DNA from: Echiichthys vipera | Lineage: Eukaryota; Chordata; Actinopteri; Perciformes; Trachinidae | Length of the DNA: 64,000 nucleotides | Assembly: GCA_963691815.1 (NCBI GenBank) | Contig: OY829662.1 | Location: forward strand, 1,289,044-1,353,043 | Reading direction: 5' to 3' | Position numbers and translations under genes: made by a program | In this document: piece after piece, positions 45,746 to 56,648 of the stretch | How the letters are laid out: each line of letters opens with the position of its first letter | Position numbering within the stretch: the first letter of the stretch is position 1 | Notes under the pieces: generated by a model | Told to the model about the DNA's origin: nothing | Database searches by the model: none | Seen by the model: only the letters and a program-made list of their open reading frames with translations

Positions 45746-46556
45746 GCTTCCTGCTGCTGTTATAATCTGTCACCTTAGCTGTGCTTGTTTCTACTGTTCT
45801 GCTGTATTAATAAGTCATATTCACATTACTATAGATATTATTATAGTTACTGGAAGTGTGTGTCTCTGTCTTTGTCTCTCTCTCTGTCCATCTGTTTGTC
45901 TTTTCTCTCTCTCTCTCTCTCCGGTGCAGACAGATGTGCGTCCTCCACAGAGCTGGGTCTGTCTGACGTTCCTGTCTGTTATAGTGAAGGTTTGCGTCTC
46001 CACCGTGAAGGTTTGCGTCTCCACCGTACTCCACTTTGGTTATGATTTGGCACTGTAAATAAAACTGAATTGAACATATTCTCTGTTTTCCCCTCGTATG
46101 CTGTTGCCTGGATACTGTTTACTGCACTGTTTGTATCAATGTCAACTCCCGTGTCATCGTTCTGTTTACAAAGTCAAAGTCAAAAACAACAAAAGTCATT
46201 AGTGTAGAATTCAAAATGGCACAAAGCAAAAAATGATTAACACTCGGTGATTTACAAAGACTACACTTTAAGGTTATTTAAGTTACATTACAAAGACTCT
46301 TCTTCAATCTGACCGTTATCGTCTCCTTCAGTTTGTAACATCCTGAGTTTAAACAATCATCACAAAAGAACAAACTAACATATAAGTGAATCATATCCTG
46401 GATATTAAACCGGTTTCATTTAAATAATGGAATAAAACCTTTTCACCTTCACTTGTTTCCCGTGTCTCTAACAGTCGACCACGCTGCTTCATCTGCTTTA
46501 TGCTACACTTGTATTTCTCATGAACATATTTATTAATCAAAGCTGTAAAAAGGTGT
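45746..46556. other. Stretch without recognised gene
   Basis: The interval holds a short (CT)n at 45875-45920 and a duplicated 18-bp block GTGAAGGTTTGCGTCTCC at about 45985-46023. It also has a GCACTGTAAATAAAACTGAATTG-like segment that recurs near 59829 (here 46051-46073). I see no protein-coding exon. Confidence 0.45.
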
Positions 46557-47185
46557 TTAAAGTGCAACTCCGGTGCAAAATCATCCCAGGGTCTTTTTCA
46601 GCACTTGTAATAATCAATAGAGACAGTTTTTTTTAGTGTAACAACTATTAACATAGAAATCCAGGAGAGAGACGTGGCTAACAGTGATTAGCTCGGGCAG
46701 CACGGTGAAGGCATTCAAAGGTCTTTTTTATCCACTAATGCTGCTGAAAATAACAGCAAACCTCTGCAGCAGCATGAGAAGAGTCCCTACACACACAACA
46801 AAGCGTCATCAGCGTAGTTAGTGAAGCCAGAGTTTATTAAAAGAGTGTTTTAAAGACTTACCTACTGGCCCCTGCACCAGCTCCTCTCATAGTAAAGTCC
46901 ATTACAGTGGAAGGAGCCCATTGGTGCTTTGTTGTGTGTGTAGGGACTCTTCTCATGCTGCTGCAGAGGTTTGCTGTTATTTTCAACAGCATTAGTTGTT
47001 AAAAAAGACCTTTGAATGCCTTCACCGTGCTGCCCCGAGCTAACCACTGTTAGCCACGTCCGGCTGTTAGCATCTCTCCTGAATTTCTCCGTTAATAGTT
47101 GTTACAGAAAAAAAACTGTCTCCATGGATTATCTGATGGATGTAAGTGCAGAAAAAGACCCTGGGAGGATTTTACGGTGGAATTA
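46557..47185. mobile_element. TTAA-flanked foldback element, copy F5
   Basis: The copy starts TTAAAGTGCAACTCC and has two inverted arms (about 46580-46800 and 46933-47163) around a loop with GGAGCCCATTGGTGC. Its right end, GATTTTACGGTGGAATTA, lacks the last seven or so bases of the family end and coincides with the GIMAP stop codon at 47183-47185. Confidence 0.8.
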
Positions 47186-49671
47186 GGAAAAAGGGTTCTT
47201 TGGGTTGTGTAGAACAAGTGCTATCAGGCTGACGGCACACACAACGACAACAGAGACTTTGAGGAAGATATCTGCACTGCCTCTTCCAGCTCCAGCTCCT
47301 GCTTCTTCTCTCTGGACGACTCTCCCTGCGCCGGCGTCGAAGCCGCTCCCTCCGTTCATCTGCAGCACGTTGTTGATCTTCTGCAGCAGCTCGGTGACTT
47401 GAGAGGGGTCGTCTGTGTCCCTGTTGTCAAAGACGTGGTATCCCCCGAGACCTTCCCTGAGGAGGTCACGCAGAGCTGGATTTTGTCCGATGAACTCCTC
47501 AATCGAGCCCCCTTCATTCCTCAGGTCATCTCCTCGGGTGAACAGCGCCATGGTGTAATGTGCCGCCTCTTCGCCGAAGGTCCTCTTGATTATCTGCACT
47601 GTTTGCTTCTCCTCTCGTGTGAACCTGCCGATCTGGATCACAACCAGGAACACAACAGGGCCGGGTGAAGCCAGAGACAGGCAGCTCTTGACCTTCTCCA
47701 TCACTTCATCTTGGCTTCTGAAGTCAGACGAGTCAGATGTGTTTGCAAACAGACCGGGAGTATCAACAACCGCCACGTTCTGTCCATCCAGCTCTTCTCT
47801 TTCTCTCTGGCACGTCTGTGTCACTGGGGAGGACGATATCAGAGACCTGAAGGCCTTTCTCCTCAGGATGGTGTTTCCTGCTGCACTCTTACCAACTCCA
47901 AACCTCCCAATCATCACGATCTGCAGCTCGGGCTCTTTGGACCGCTGGTTATCTGTTGAACGATGAAACAAAGCTCTTATTGAAGTTGACAGAACACCAG
48001 ACTTACTGTTGCCCATTCTGGGACATTAAACGCCAAACTTCAACCATCTAAATTTAACCATTCAAGATCAACGCCAAACTTCAACCATCAGACTTCAACC
48101 ATCTAAACTTAACCATCTAACATTAACCATCTAACTCTAACCATCTAACTCTAACCATCTAACTTTAACCATCTAACTTTAACCATCTAACCTTAACCAT
48201 CTAACTCTAACCATCTAACTCTAACCATCTAACCTTAACCATCTAACCTTAACCATCTAACTCTAACCATCTAACTCTAACCATCTAACTCTAACCATCT
48301 AACCTTAACCATCTAACTCTAACCATCTAAACTTAACCATCTAACATTAACCATCTAACTCTAACCATCTAACTTTAACCATCTAACTTTAACCATCTAA
48401 CTTTAACCATCTAACCTTAACCATCTAACTCTAACCATCTAACTCTAACCATCTAACCTTAACCATCTAACCTTAACCATCTAACTCTAACCATCTAACT
48501 CTAACCATCTAACTCTAACCATCTAACCTTAACCATCTAACTCTAACCATCTAACTCTAACCATCTAACTTTAACCATCTAACTTTAACCATCTAACTCT
48601 AACCATCTAACTCTAACCATCTAACTTTAACCATCTAACTCTAACCATCTAACTCTAACCATCTAACTTTAACCATCTAACTTTAACCATCTAACTCTAA
48701 CCATCTAACTCTAACCATCTAACTTTAGTCACCTAACTTTAACATCTAACTTTTACCAGCTAACTTTAACCAGCTAACTTTAACCATCTAACTTTAAGCA
48801 GCTAACTTTATCTATCTAACCTCTGCTTTGATTCCCGCTCTGTTGCTTGATTTTGTGACGTCGCTGCAGAACATAGTTTGGCTCCAAACGGCCTTAAACA
48901 GGAACGGACATGTTCTACCGGCTCCTGTTGTGTTTGAGACTCTGACGGGGACAAACCCTGACACTTGGGTTGTTGTTGATGCAGTAGCTGCTGGCTGTGT
49001 GGCTGCAGCGAGCGCCACGCCTCGCTGGAAACTGGCTGGATGACTTTTCTGTTCAACACACTTTGTATTGTTCCTCACACACCAAGAGACAGGAGAGCTG
49101 AGCAATGATCCGTCCGATTAACAGCATTTAGCTCTTTGATCTTCTTATTTGATCTATCTGCTGCATCAAAAAGTTCATTAATATGTTTATTTATGCTAAA
49201 TGTTTGATATAAGATTTGATTTATACTGAGGGAAACTGCTGTGTGGTTACCATACAAAGTGAAAAGTGAAACTATGAAAGTCTGAGATAACAATAAGGTG
49301 CAAATCCAACACATACACAACAAGATGTGTGTATAAATGTAAATATGCTGCTTAAAAATGTTGATTAAGTTTTGATTTTTCTATTTATTAAACCGTGAAA
49401 GACAACAATACATGAAAACACAATTATATTTAGTCATTTTGGGTAAAAGTGTCACTTAAATATGAAACCTAGTGTAAAAAGATGCCAATTTACATGAATA
49501 AACAACAAAATAACACTGTTCAGAGACACTAAAGTCTCCACGCTGTCATATTTAGAGTCAGTTATCACAGCAACAGTTACACTTTAAGGTTATTTAAGTT
49601 ATATTACACTACTTTTATGGTTGTTCTGTATATTAAATAAACTTACGCGGCTGAAAAAGTCTGCTGGCCAT
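47183..49671 (-). CDS. GIMAP/AIG1-type GTPase
   Basis: The main exon encodes an AIG1 GTPase domain: G1 GRFGVGKSAAGNT, a conserved-threonine region around SSSPVTQTC, G3 DTPGLF, the hydrophobic GIMAP box LSLASPGPVVFLVVIQIGRF, G4 TRGDDL and G5-like FDNRD. A membrane helix follows (IFLKVSVVVVCAVSLIALVL), then a 9-residue tail. GIMAPs are membrane-bound GTPases of lymphocytes and immune cells. Two starts are possible. A short first exon 49671-49647 (MASRLFQP, donor GTAAGT) joins in frame to an acceptor TTCAACAG before 47952, giving 264 residues; I prefer this. Alternatively the unspliced start at 48016 gives 277 residues beginning MGNSKSG. The gene stands alone, not in a cluster. Which GIMAP it matches best cannot be decided here. 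Confidence 0.85.
48060..48830. repeat. 14-bp minisatellite, AACCATCTAACTCT, about 50 copies
   Basis: Units of AACCATCTAACTCT, with TTT and CTT variants, run for about 750 bp inside the GIMAP intron, or directly upstream of the alternative start at 48016. Despite CTAACC, this is not the vertebrate telomere repeat. Confidence 0.95.
48831..49646 (-). other. GIMAP intron, remaining part
   Basis: No recognised repeat or second coding exon is visible between the 14-bp array and the candidate first exon. The sequence is ordinary AT-rich DNA. Confidence 0.4.
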
Positions 49672-50068
49672 CTTTGTCTTGTTGAAGCAGCTGACGCCCT
49701 GTTCCTGATGATGATTACTTTCAATTCATCATAATTTTATCTGTTCCTGTAAATCCCGCCCATCACCTGCAGCAGCACATGTGTTTATAAAAAGGATGTT
49801 GGTGTGGAATCATTACAGAATCAAAAACACATTAAACCGGATCAAGTACAAAACCCTGCACTCAGAATTATCAGCAACCTGCATTTGGAGTTTATTATGG
49901 ATTTATTATTACTGGTGCAAAAACTGGTGCAATATTTGAATGCTCTAGAAGACTTTATTTATCCTGCAACGGGGAAAATTATTTTTTTACAATCTCATTA
50001 TTAATCATGTTACACACACACAGGCCTGAAATACACACATGCACAGACAGAACCTATACATGCAATTA

Positions 50069-50280
50069 AAGGAGAGATGTCAGAGCGAGGGGGCTGCCAG
50101 TGACCGGCGCCCCGAGCAGTTGGGGGACCGGTGCCTTACTCAACAGCACCTCGGCAGTGCCCAGGAGATGAACTGGCACCTCTCCAGTCACCAGTCCACG
50201 CTCCATACAGGGACTTGAACCAGCGACCCTACGGTTCCCAGACAAGTCAACTATGGACTGAGCTGCTGCCGCCCAGAGAG
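50069..50280 (-). mobile_element. tRNA-derived SINE, minus orientation
   Basis: Plus-strand GGGACTTGAACCAGCGACCC contains a reverse B-box, and ATGGACTGAGCTGCTGCCGCC is the reverse of the tRNA-like 5' end. The body shares CAGTGCCCAGGAGATGAACT and CACCTCTCCAG with 31118-31335. A partial second copy (GAGATGTTAGAGTGAGGGGG to GACCGGCGCC) follows at 50277-50313. Confidence 0.82.
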
Positions 50281-50689
50281 ATGTTAGAGTGAGGGGGCTG
50301 CCAGTGACCGGCGCCTGGTCGAGGTCGAACTTATTGTACAACAATTTTTCCAATTGTATATATTGATCACATGTTTATCACACTAAACGCACATTTATGG
50401 CACCATCAAGCCAAAAAAAGTGCCTTAAAAACAATTAAAGCAGTGTTTTGAATTCATACAAACAAGTTTAGAGACATACAGTATAGAAAGAAATTACAAA
50501 ATACAATAATAAATCAAAAAGACTAAACAAAAATAAAGAATAAATAAAATACACAATACATAAATAATATGTATTTTAATAATATATAATAAAATGTATG
50601 GTTATTATTTTCTGATTGTGTTATTTTATTTTGTATTTTAATAATTTTCCTGTTAATATTATGACGTTTGGTATTTTGATAATTTTCCT

Positions 50690-50965
50690 TTTTTAATATA
50701 TTTTTTTATACTTCTATTTCGTTACTGTGTTATTTTATTTTGTATTTTGATAATTTTCCTTTTTTAATATATTTTTTTATACTTCTATTTCGTTACTGTG
50801 TTATTTTATTTTGTATTTTGATAATTTTCCTTTTTTAATATATTTTTTTATACTTCTATTTCGTTACTGTGTTATTTTATTTTGTATTTTGATAATTTTC
50901 CTTTTTATACATTTTTATAATTTTTTATACTTGATTATTTACTTATTGTGTTATTTTATTTTGTA
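50690..50965. repeat. AT-rich tandem repeat, about 88 bp, three to four copies
   Basis: Near-identical units with GATAATTTTCCTTTTTTAAT, ATACTTCTATTTCGTTACTG and GTTATTTTATTTTGTATTTT precede the eif1 promoter. The near identity indicates recent duplication. Confidence 0.88.
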
Positions 50966-50995
50966 TTTTGATCATTTTGTAATATTATGACACGA

Positions 50996-51290
50996 TGACG
51001 TCACCTCTCGAGTAAAAATATTGAGAAATAAAAGGGGGCGTGGCTTTCCCGGGGCGACGTCTCAACGTTTCAATCGTACGTTCCTTCGACGTGCTGACGT
51101 CAGTTTTGGCGGGGCGTGGCTTTCCCGGGGCGACGTCTCACCATTTCAATGTTACGTTACTATGACGCGCTGACGTCAGTTTCGACGGGGCGTGGCTTTC
51201 CCGGGGCGACGTCTCACCATTTCAATGTTACGTTCCTTCGACGCGCTGACGTCAGTTTTTGCGGGGCGTGGCTTATAAAGGCTTGTTTTC
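50996..51290 (+). promoter_or_regulatory. eif1 promoter: 76-bp repeats with GC box and CRE
   Basis: GGCGTGGCTTTCCCGGGG recurs at 51037, 51113 and 51189, and a fourth partial unit starts at 51265, exactly 76 bp apart. Perfect CREs TGACGTCA lie at 50996-51003, 51095-51102, 51171-51178 and 51247-51254. In the last unit the box reads GGCGTGGCTTATAAAGG, creating a TATAAA at 51274-51279. Transcription should begin near 51300. Confidence 0.8.
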
Positions 51291-51457
51291 CACAGTGACG
51301 GACTCAGAGAGGCTCCATTTTGTTGAGAGCAGCTGCAGCGCAAGAGCGGATCTCCGTCCCCGATAACAGGCCGCACCGACCAGCGACGATAACTCAGTCA
51401 GCCGACGAACCTCTCGCTAACCAAGTTATTATCCGAAAGGAAAGCAAATCTTATCGT

Positions 51458-53492
51458 ATGTCCGATATCCAGAACCTCCAAACTTTTGGTAAGTGTTGTT
51501 TTTATCGAGCGGAGCCGGTAACACGGCGACAGGGTGGGGGAAGGGCGGCTACTAACGGTCACCGAACCGCTGCCTACCGTCGAGGTTTTACCCGCTTTAG
51601 TCATTATTTCACTCTGCAAAACCACCATTGAGCCTTTAAATAAGATTCGACGTGAGTTTATAAGTCGTGAAATCTTATAAATGTATAAATGTAAGTGTTT
51701 TAATGGTGGTCTTAGCATATTAGCAGGCCTCGGCTAACACAGGCGCCATCACGCTCTAACGGGATGGTGAGGCCTTCACTGTGCTGCTAACAGTTAGCTT
51801 CTTAGCTTATTCTTCACATGAATGAGCACTGAGGAGGAAATCTTATCATTTTAGTAAATTTAAACACAATAATTCACTCCGTTACACTTTATTTTATGCG
51901 TTGATCCGCGGAGTGATACTGAAAGTTGCCGTGTCACTGCTGATCAACGCTAAACCCTCGTTTTCTGACTGCAGGACTCAACTTAACTCACATTTTATTG
52001 CTTTTTTATTCTAGTTCTTTTATGCATACGTGTGTGTATACATAACAAAGATATATTTGTTTTGTATGATACTTATTTGTTGACAAAACACTAATTTGGT
52101 TCACTTAAACATTTACGAATATATATATATAAAAATATAACATATGCTATGTTATATTTGGTTTGTGTAAAACTTTATTTGACAAACATTCAAATACACA
52201 TTTCAGACATTTCCTCACTTAAAGATGAACTGACCTGAAATTAGAAAATAAATATTGAAAACAAAGTTGCTGTGTCATGACTAAGACACAGCCCTTATTT
52301 CCTGGAATCAATGTAATACAGATTTTATTGTTATTAGTACATAGAGATCAATAAATGCTGCTATGTTGCAGACATAAAGACACACATTAGCATAAATTCA
52401 CACAGTGAAGATGGAGAAATTAAATTGATTACCTGTGTTGTACCTTGCTGGTAGGTCAAATCCTAACAAGATATATATACACACGACATACTGAGAATAT
52501 AAGTTCACTATTTTCCAATAAAAAGAGTTTGAGAGAAAGTAACAGTTAAAAACGAAGGTTTTAAAACAGAAAACACAAATGTCAAAAAAAACAAGTGAAT
52601 GCGTTAATCTTCGAAGACATTGGTGCATATATTTATACATTAAATACACACAAACTACGGTCATAACAGAAAGATATAAAGGTTCGATCATTTACCCTTT
52701 TGTTTATATATATATTTTAATACTATTTTGCGCGTGACACGTCGACCACACTCTTGTACGGAGTGGAAACAAACCCCTCACACTCTCACCGCTGCTGCCA
52801 GCGAGCTTAAAGCCGTATATTTAGCTCGGCGTCTGCACAGTTCAGCAGCAAAATGATCCAAAGAGCTCTTCCAGATGTCAGCACGGGAGACGAGCTGGGA
52901 AAGTGTTTGTTTTGGCTCAGTGTTAAGTTTTATTGTCTTCTCCCCCCCAGACCCCTTTGCTGATGCAACTAAGGGTGATGACCGCCTCCCAGCCGGGACA
53001 GAGGACTATATCCACATAAGAATCCAACAGCGGAACGGCAGGAAGACCCTCACCACTGTCCAGGGCATTGCCACCGACTATGACAAGAAGAAGCTAGTCA
53101 AGGCCTTCAAGAAGGTACGAACCCGGGGAGGGGTCTGCGGCTGAGACGTTTTTACGACGTGACGTACGACTGCATCTGCAGAGTGGTGTGTTCTCTCCTG
53201 CAAACGCTGACGCTGCTTTCTCTTTGATCTCAACAGAAGTTTGCGTGCAATGGGACAGTGATTGAGCACCCAGAGTATGGTGAAGTGATCCAGCTCCAGG
53301 GAGACCAGCGCAAGAATATCTGCCAGTTCCTCATTGAGGTGAGTCCACGGGGGTTTCCTGTTTTCTGTGAACGGTGCTGACTGGAGGTCAAAGGTGTATG
53401 TTTGTGAATGACGTGTTAATGTATTGAGCTCTGTTTCTTCGTTGCAGATCGACCTGGCCAAGGAGGAGCAGCTCAAAGTCCACGGCTTCTAG
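51458..53492 (+). CDS. eif1: Eukaryotic translation initiation factor 1 (eIF1/SUI1)
   Basis: Four coding exons, 51458-51488, 52951-53114, 53237-53338 and 53448-53492, total 342 nt or 113 residues, the exact family length. The protein starts MSDIQNLQTFDPFADATKGD, continues EDYIHIRIQQRNGRKTLTTV, FKKKFACNGTVIEHPEYGE and LQGDQRKNICQFL, and ends EEQLKVHGF, the SUI1 fold. eIF1 binds the 40S subunit near the P site and rejects wrong start codons. The start context TATCGTATGTCC is poor (C at -3, T at +4), which in this family serves autoregulation. A polyadenylation signal lies at 53869-53874. EIF1 and EIF1B differ at few residues; the C-terminal EIDLAKEEQ is intermediate, so the paralogue is not certain. 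Confidence 0.95.
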
Positions 53493-53868
53493 AAGCTGCT
53501 CGCAGCCTCTCCCCTTCTCTCCCAGAAGGCCATTAAACTCCCCTTCCTCTCCTATGGGCTGCTGCTCTCTCCCCCCCTGCAACCCCACCAGCTCCTATTA
53601 GCTAACACGTGAATTACCTCTGACAAACATGGGATTCTGTAACACCACAGCCCCCCTACAACAGCAGGGGGCAGGCTCGCTCTCACAAAGACACACCACT
53701 GCAGCTCCACACAACATCAGGGACGAGTGGTGATGCCCCGCACACACGACTCCTCCTCCCCTTTCCCCTTTTCTTTAGTTCCTTTTTTAATTTTCGATTT
53801 TTAGGTCCTGTGTCAGAACGAAGGCACGGTTTCATGTAACTTTTTTGTTTTGTACTTCAAGGTGTTTC

Positions 53869-53874
53869 AATAAA
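53869..53874 (+). other. eif1 polyadenylation signal
   Basis: AATAAA follows 377 bp after the eif1 stop and is followed by a GT-rich stretch (GTTGGAGTGTTGTCATGGGG), as expected of a cleavage region. Confidence 0.8.
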
Positions 53875-53889
53875 ACGTTGAGTCTCCGT

Positions 53890-55640
53890 ATGTTGGAGTG
53901 TTGTCATGGGGATGGGAGCTGGGTTTGTACAGGAAGGTCTTCGGCTTTATAACTTATCTGCTCAAGTGAGGACATTAAGAACCCGGGCGTTTAGGTGGGA
54001 GGACAGGGGCGGTGCGGCGTTTTCTGCAGATGTTTATCTGTAGTTCGCCAACAGAAGTGACCTTTGAGATCCCGCCGGGCGTCGCTGCCGTGCCCGGCTG
54101 CCTGCGCTCAGGTCGCAGAGAGTGTAAAGTACTGACCACCTTCACCACCCCATCCAGCAAATTTGTGTTTTGCTCTTTATCATTTAACGGCACATTTTTC
54201 TAACTTTTCTCTGCCAATCCAAGTATTAAAGCTAACCGAGCTGCAGCGGGGTCTTACTTTGGTCAAAGCGAGGCCTGTAACGTGGACGGCTGAGCCGGTT
54301 TACCGTGAGATCAGGTGAACCCTCCAGAGCGGGAAATGAAGTCACAGCCTGGTGATGTTCGACCGTAGTTCAGTGAAAGTTTGATTTCTAGTCGTGTCAT
54401 TGAATATAATTTGACTTCCTGGTGGATGATGCGTTTCCTGCTCTGGTGCCCGGCTCTCTGAAAACAGATCTGGTACCGCGCTGATGTTTACCAACACTTG
54501 AATCTTTTCATTTCCTATAATGCAATAATTTATACACATAAGTTAAGATGTAGTTCAAATCTAAAGCCATGGCCAGGTCACACTGTGCTCCTGTGACTGA
54601 GGGTGATGGAGAGCAAGTCTGTTTTGCAAAATCCACATTTGGTTCAATAAAATGTCTGCAGTCGAGCATGTCCTGTGCTTTGTTCGTGTGGTTTTTGTGT
54701 GTCTGTGTCGTGTTAATTTATACCTTTAAAACAAATGCACAAACACTGGAGGTGATGCACACACACACATCTCGGAAGCTCAGGCCTGTGAAGCTTCATG
54801 GTGTTTTAATTTCACAATGTTTCTCCTTTTTTTTTACACAATGATTTGGATTTAGTCAAATTACTGAATTTTACTAAACATCATGAAGAGGAAAGTTAAT
54901 TTGTCCAAAAAGAAAACTTTGCAAGAAATATTTTAAAGATTTAAATACGTAAATCAGGTCTTAGTCAATTTATTTAAAGTTTAAATACACTTTACGATAT
55001 AAACCCTAAATGAGTGAAACAATTTGATCTTAGTTTACATCGGTGGTGATAGAAGCATTCTCATTCTACATATTTATTTTTTATGTGATTGATCATTTAA
55101 TAACATTTAATGTATTTTTTAAAATTTAATTAACATTTCAGACGTTAACTCAAAGATGATCCAACTTTAAATGATTAGAAATAAACTGTTTTATTACATT
55201 TGTCAGATTTCATGAGTTTGAGATTTAAACAGAAAGACTTTAAATTAATATAAGAATTCAGCGACGTTTAAGGAGCTTTTGGTTTTGATATCAGGAAATA
55301 ACAAAAAGTAAAAAGAAATTAGAAACATCAAAGTGTCGTCACGTAGAAATAAACCGCAGACATTAAGTCACAGAATCGTTTTAAACATCATTTTTAAACA
55401 ACCAATTCCATTTTAGTTTGTACTCATTACAAATATGAGAAAACATTTATTATTTATTTTTAACAGATATAAAAATATATAAATATACATAAACACAAAT
55501 AAGTAGAGAAGCAACAAACAAAACAAACAGGAAACTAAACGAAACTTACTGAAAATAGATCGACTTGAATCATTTTTATATTATTTTATATAATAATAGA
55601 TATATTTTATATATTTAAATTTATTTTCTCGTTCGCGCTG
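53890..55640. other. Intergenic stretch between eif1 and the cysteine-rich gene
   Basis: No coding exons or clear transposable elements are seen. The right part from about 54840 is AT-rich with degenerate short repeats. Confidence 0.5.
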
Positions 55641-55649
55641 CGCTGCAGG

Positions 55650-55900
55650 TATTTTGTCCCTTCTACGGACCCGTCGTCTGGCTCTGTCTCCATGGCAACG
55701 CAGGCAGCTACCGCCACACGGCTAGCAGCTAACAGCTAACAGCTAACGGCTAACCCGTTTGTTTACGGAATCCGCGCTTTTTTTAAAATGTTTTTATACT
55801 TTTAACAATAAAAACAGAAAAGTTACTTTAATTTAAATAAACAAAAGTGTTTGTTTATAATATTTACAACGCGTTCATGAGACTGTAGGACCCCAGAACG
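55650..55900 (+). promoter_or_regulatory. Candidate promoter and non-coding first exon of the cysteine-rich gene
   Basis: A CpG-richer island begins at about 55630. It holds an imperfect X-box GTCTCCATGGCAAC at 55686-55699 (one mismatch to the RFX consensus) and a short AGCTAACAGCTAAC repeat. A good donor ACG/GTAAGA at 55900/55901 could close a first exon, which would splice to the acceptor GTCAG at 57729. This is inferred from position and splice signals. Confidence 0.5.
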
Positions 55901-56648
55901 GTAAGATATTAATATTATTATTATTAATAATAATGTTAGCACTGTTAGCTGCTCGTTATTCTCTGTAAGCTAATGTTCAGGATTTACTCTGAAGTTACTG
56001 TATTTGGTTTGAACCATATTTAAGGGTTTTAAAGCAGCTTTTGTGTCATGCACAGTGAATAACAAAGCTTAAAGACACCATTATTAAACAAAGACCAAAA
56101 ATACAAGCTTAACAACATTAATACTAACATTAACATTAACATTAATATTAATACTGACTTTTCCTCCAGGCTTTTGCACCAAAAGACACAAACTTTATAA
56201 TAATACACATTAAAAGTGAACATCGTGTCATCATCACAGCTCCACAACAAACATTTCATTAAACAAAAGTAGTTCATCATAAAAGAGACAGAAAATAAAA
56301 TGACAGTACAAGTTGAGTTATTTACAGTGAATTTACAATGTATACTTTTTATTATTATTGTTTGTGTTTTTAACAAATGTTCGGGTTTCTTGAGTGCTTA
56401 GAAACGCGCCTATAAATAAAATCTATTGTTATTACTGTGGAAGTCAGGCTAAAATTGTCATTTACTATGAAAGTAAATGCAGATGAAGCCTCTGTTTACT
56501 GTGAGTTTACAATAATTGTATAATTAAAACACCCCCAAACTAACAACTCTGAGGTAAAGTCCATGTAAGCCCACTGGCATGTGTTAAATAGATATTACAC
56601 AACATACAGCAGATTCAACTTTCTATTCATAAAAGCCATCTTACAATG
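55901..56648 (+). other. Presumed first intron, no recognised content
   Basis: AT-rich sequence with short ATTAATATT and ACATTAACATTA repeats (56110-56160). No exon or transposable element is recognised. Confidence 0.4.

Noticed and set aside
45000..45773. A histidine-rich secreted repeat protein
   Set aside because: No signal peptide, no splice-supported ends and no non-repetitive domain; kept only as a finding because several frames are open.
48060..48830. Interstitial telomere-like repeat
   Set aside because: The unit AACCATCTAACTCT is 14 bp and lacks TTAGGG/CCCTAA.
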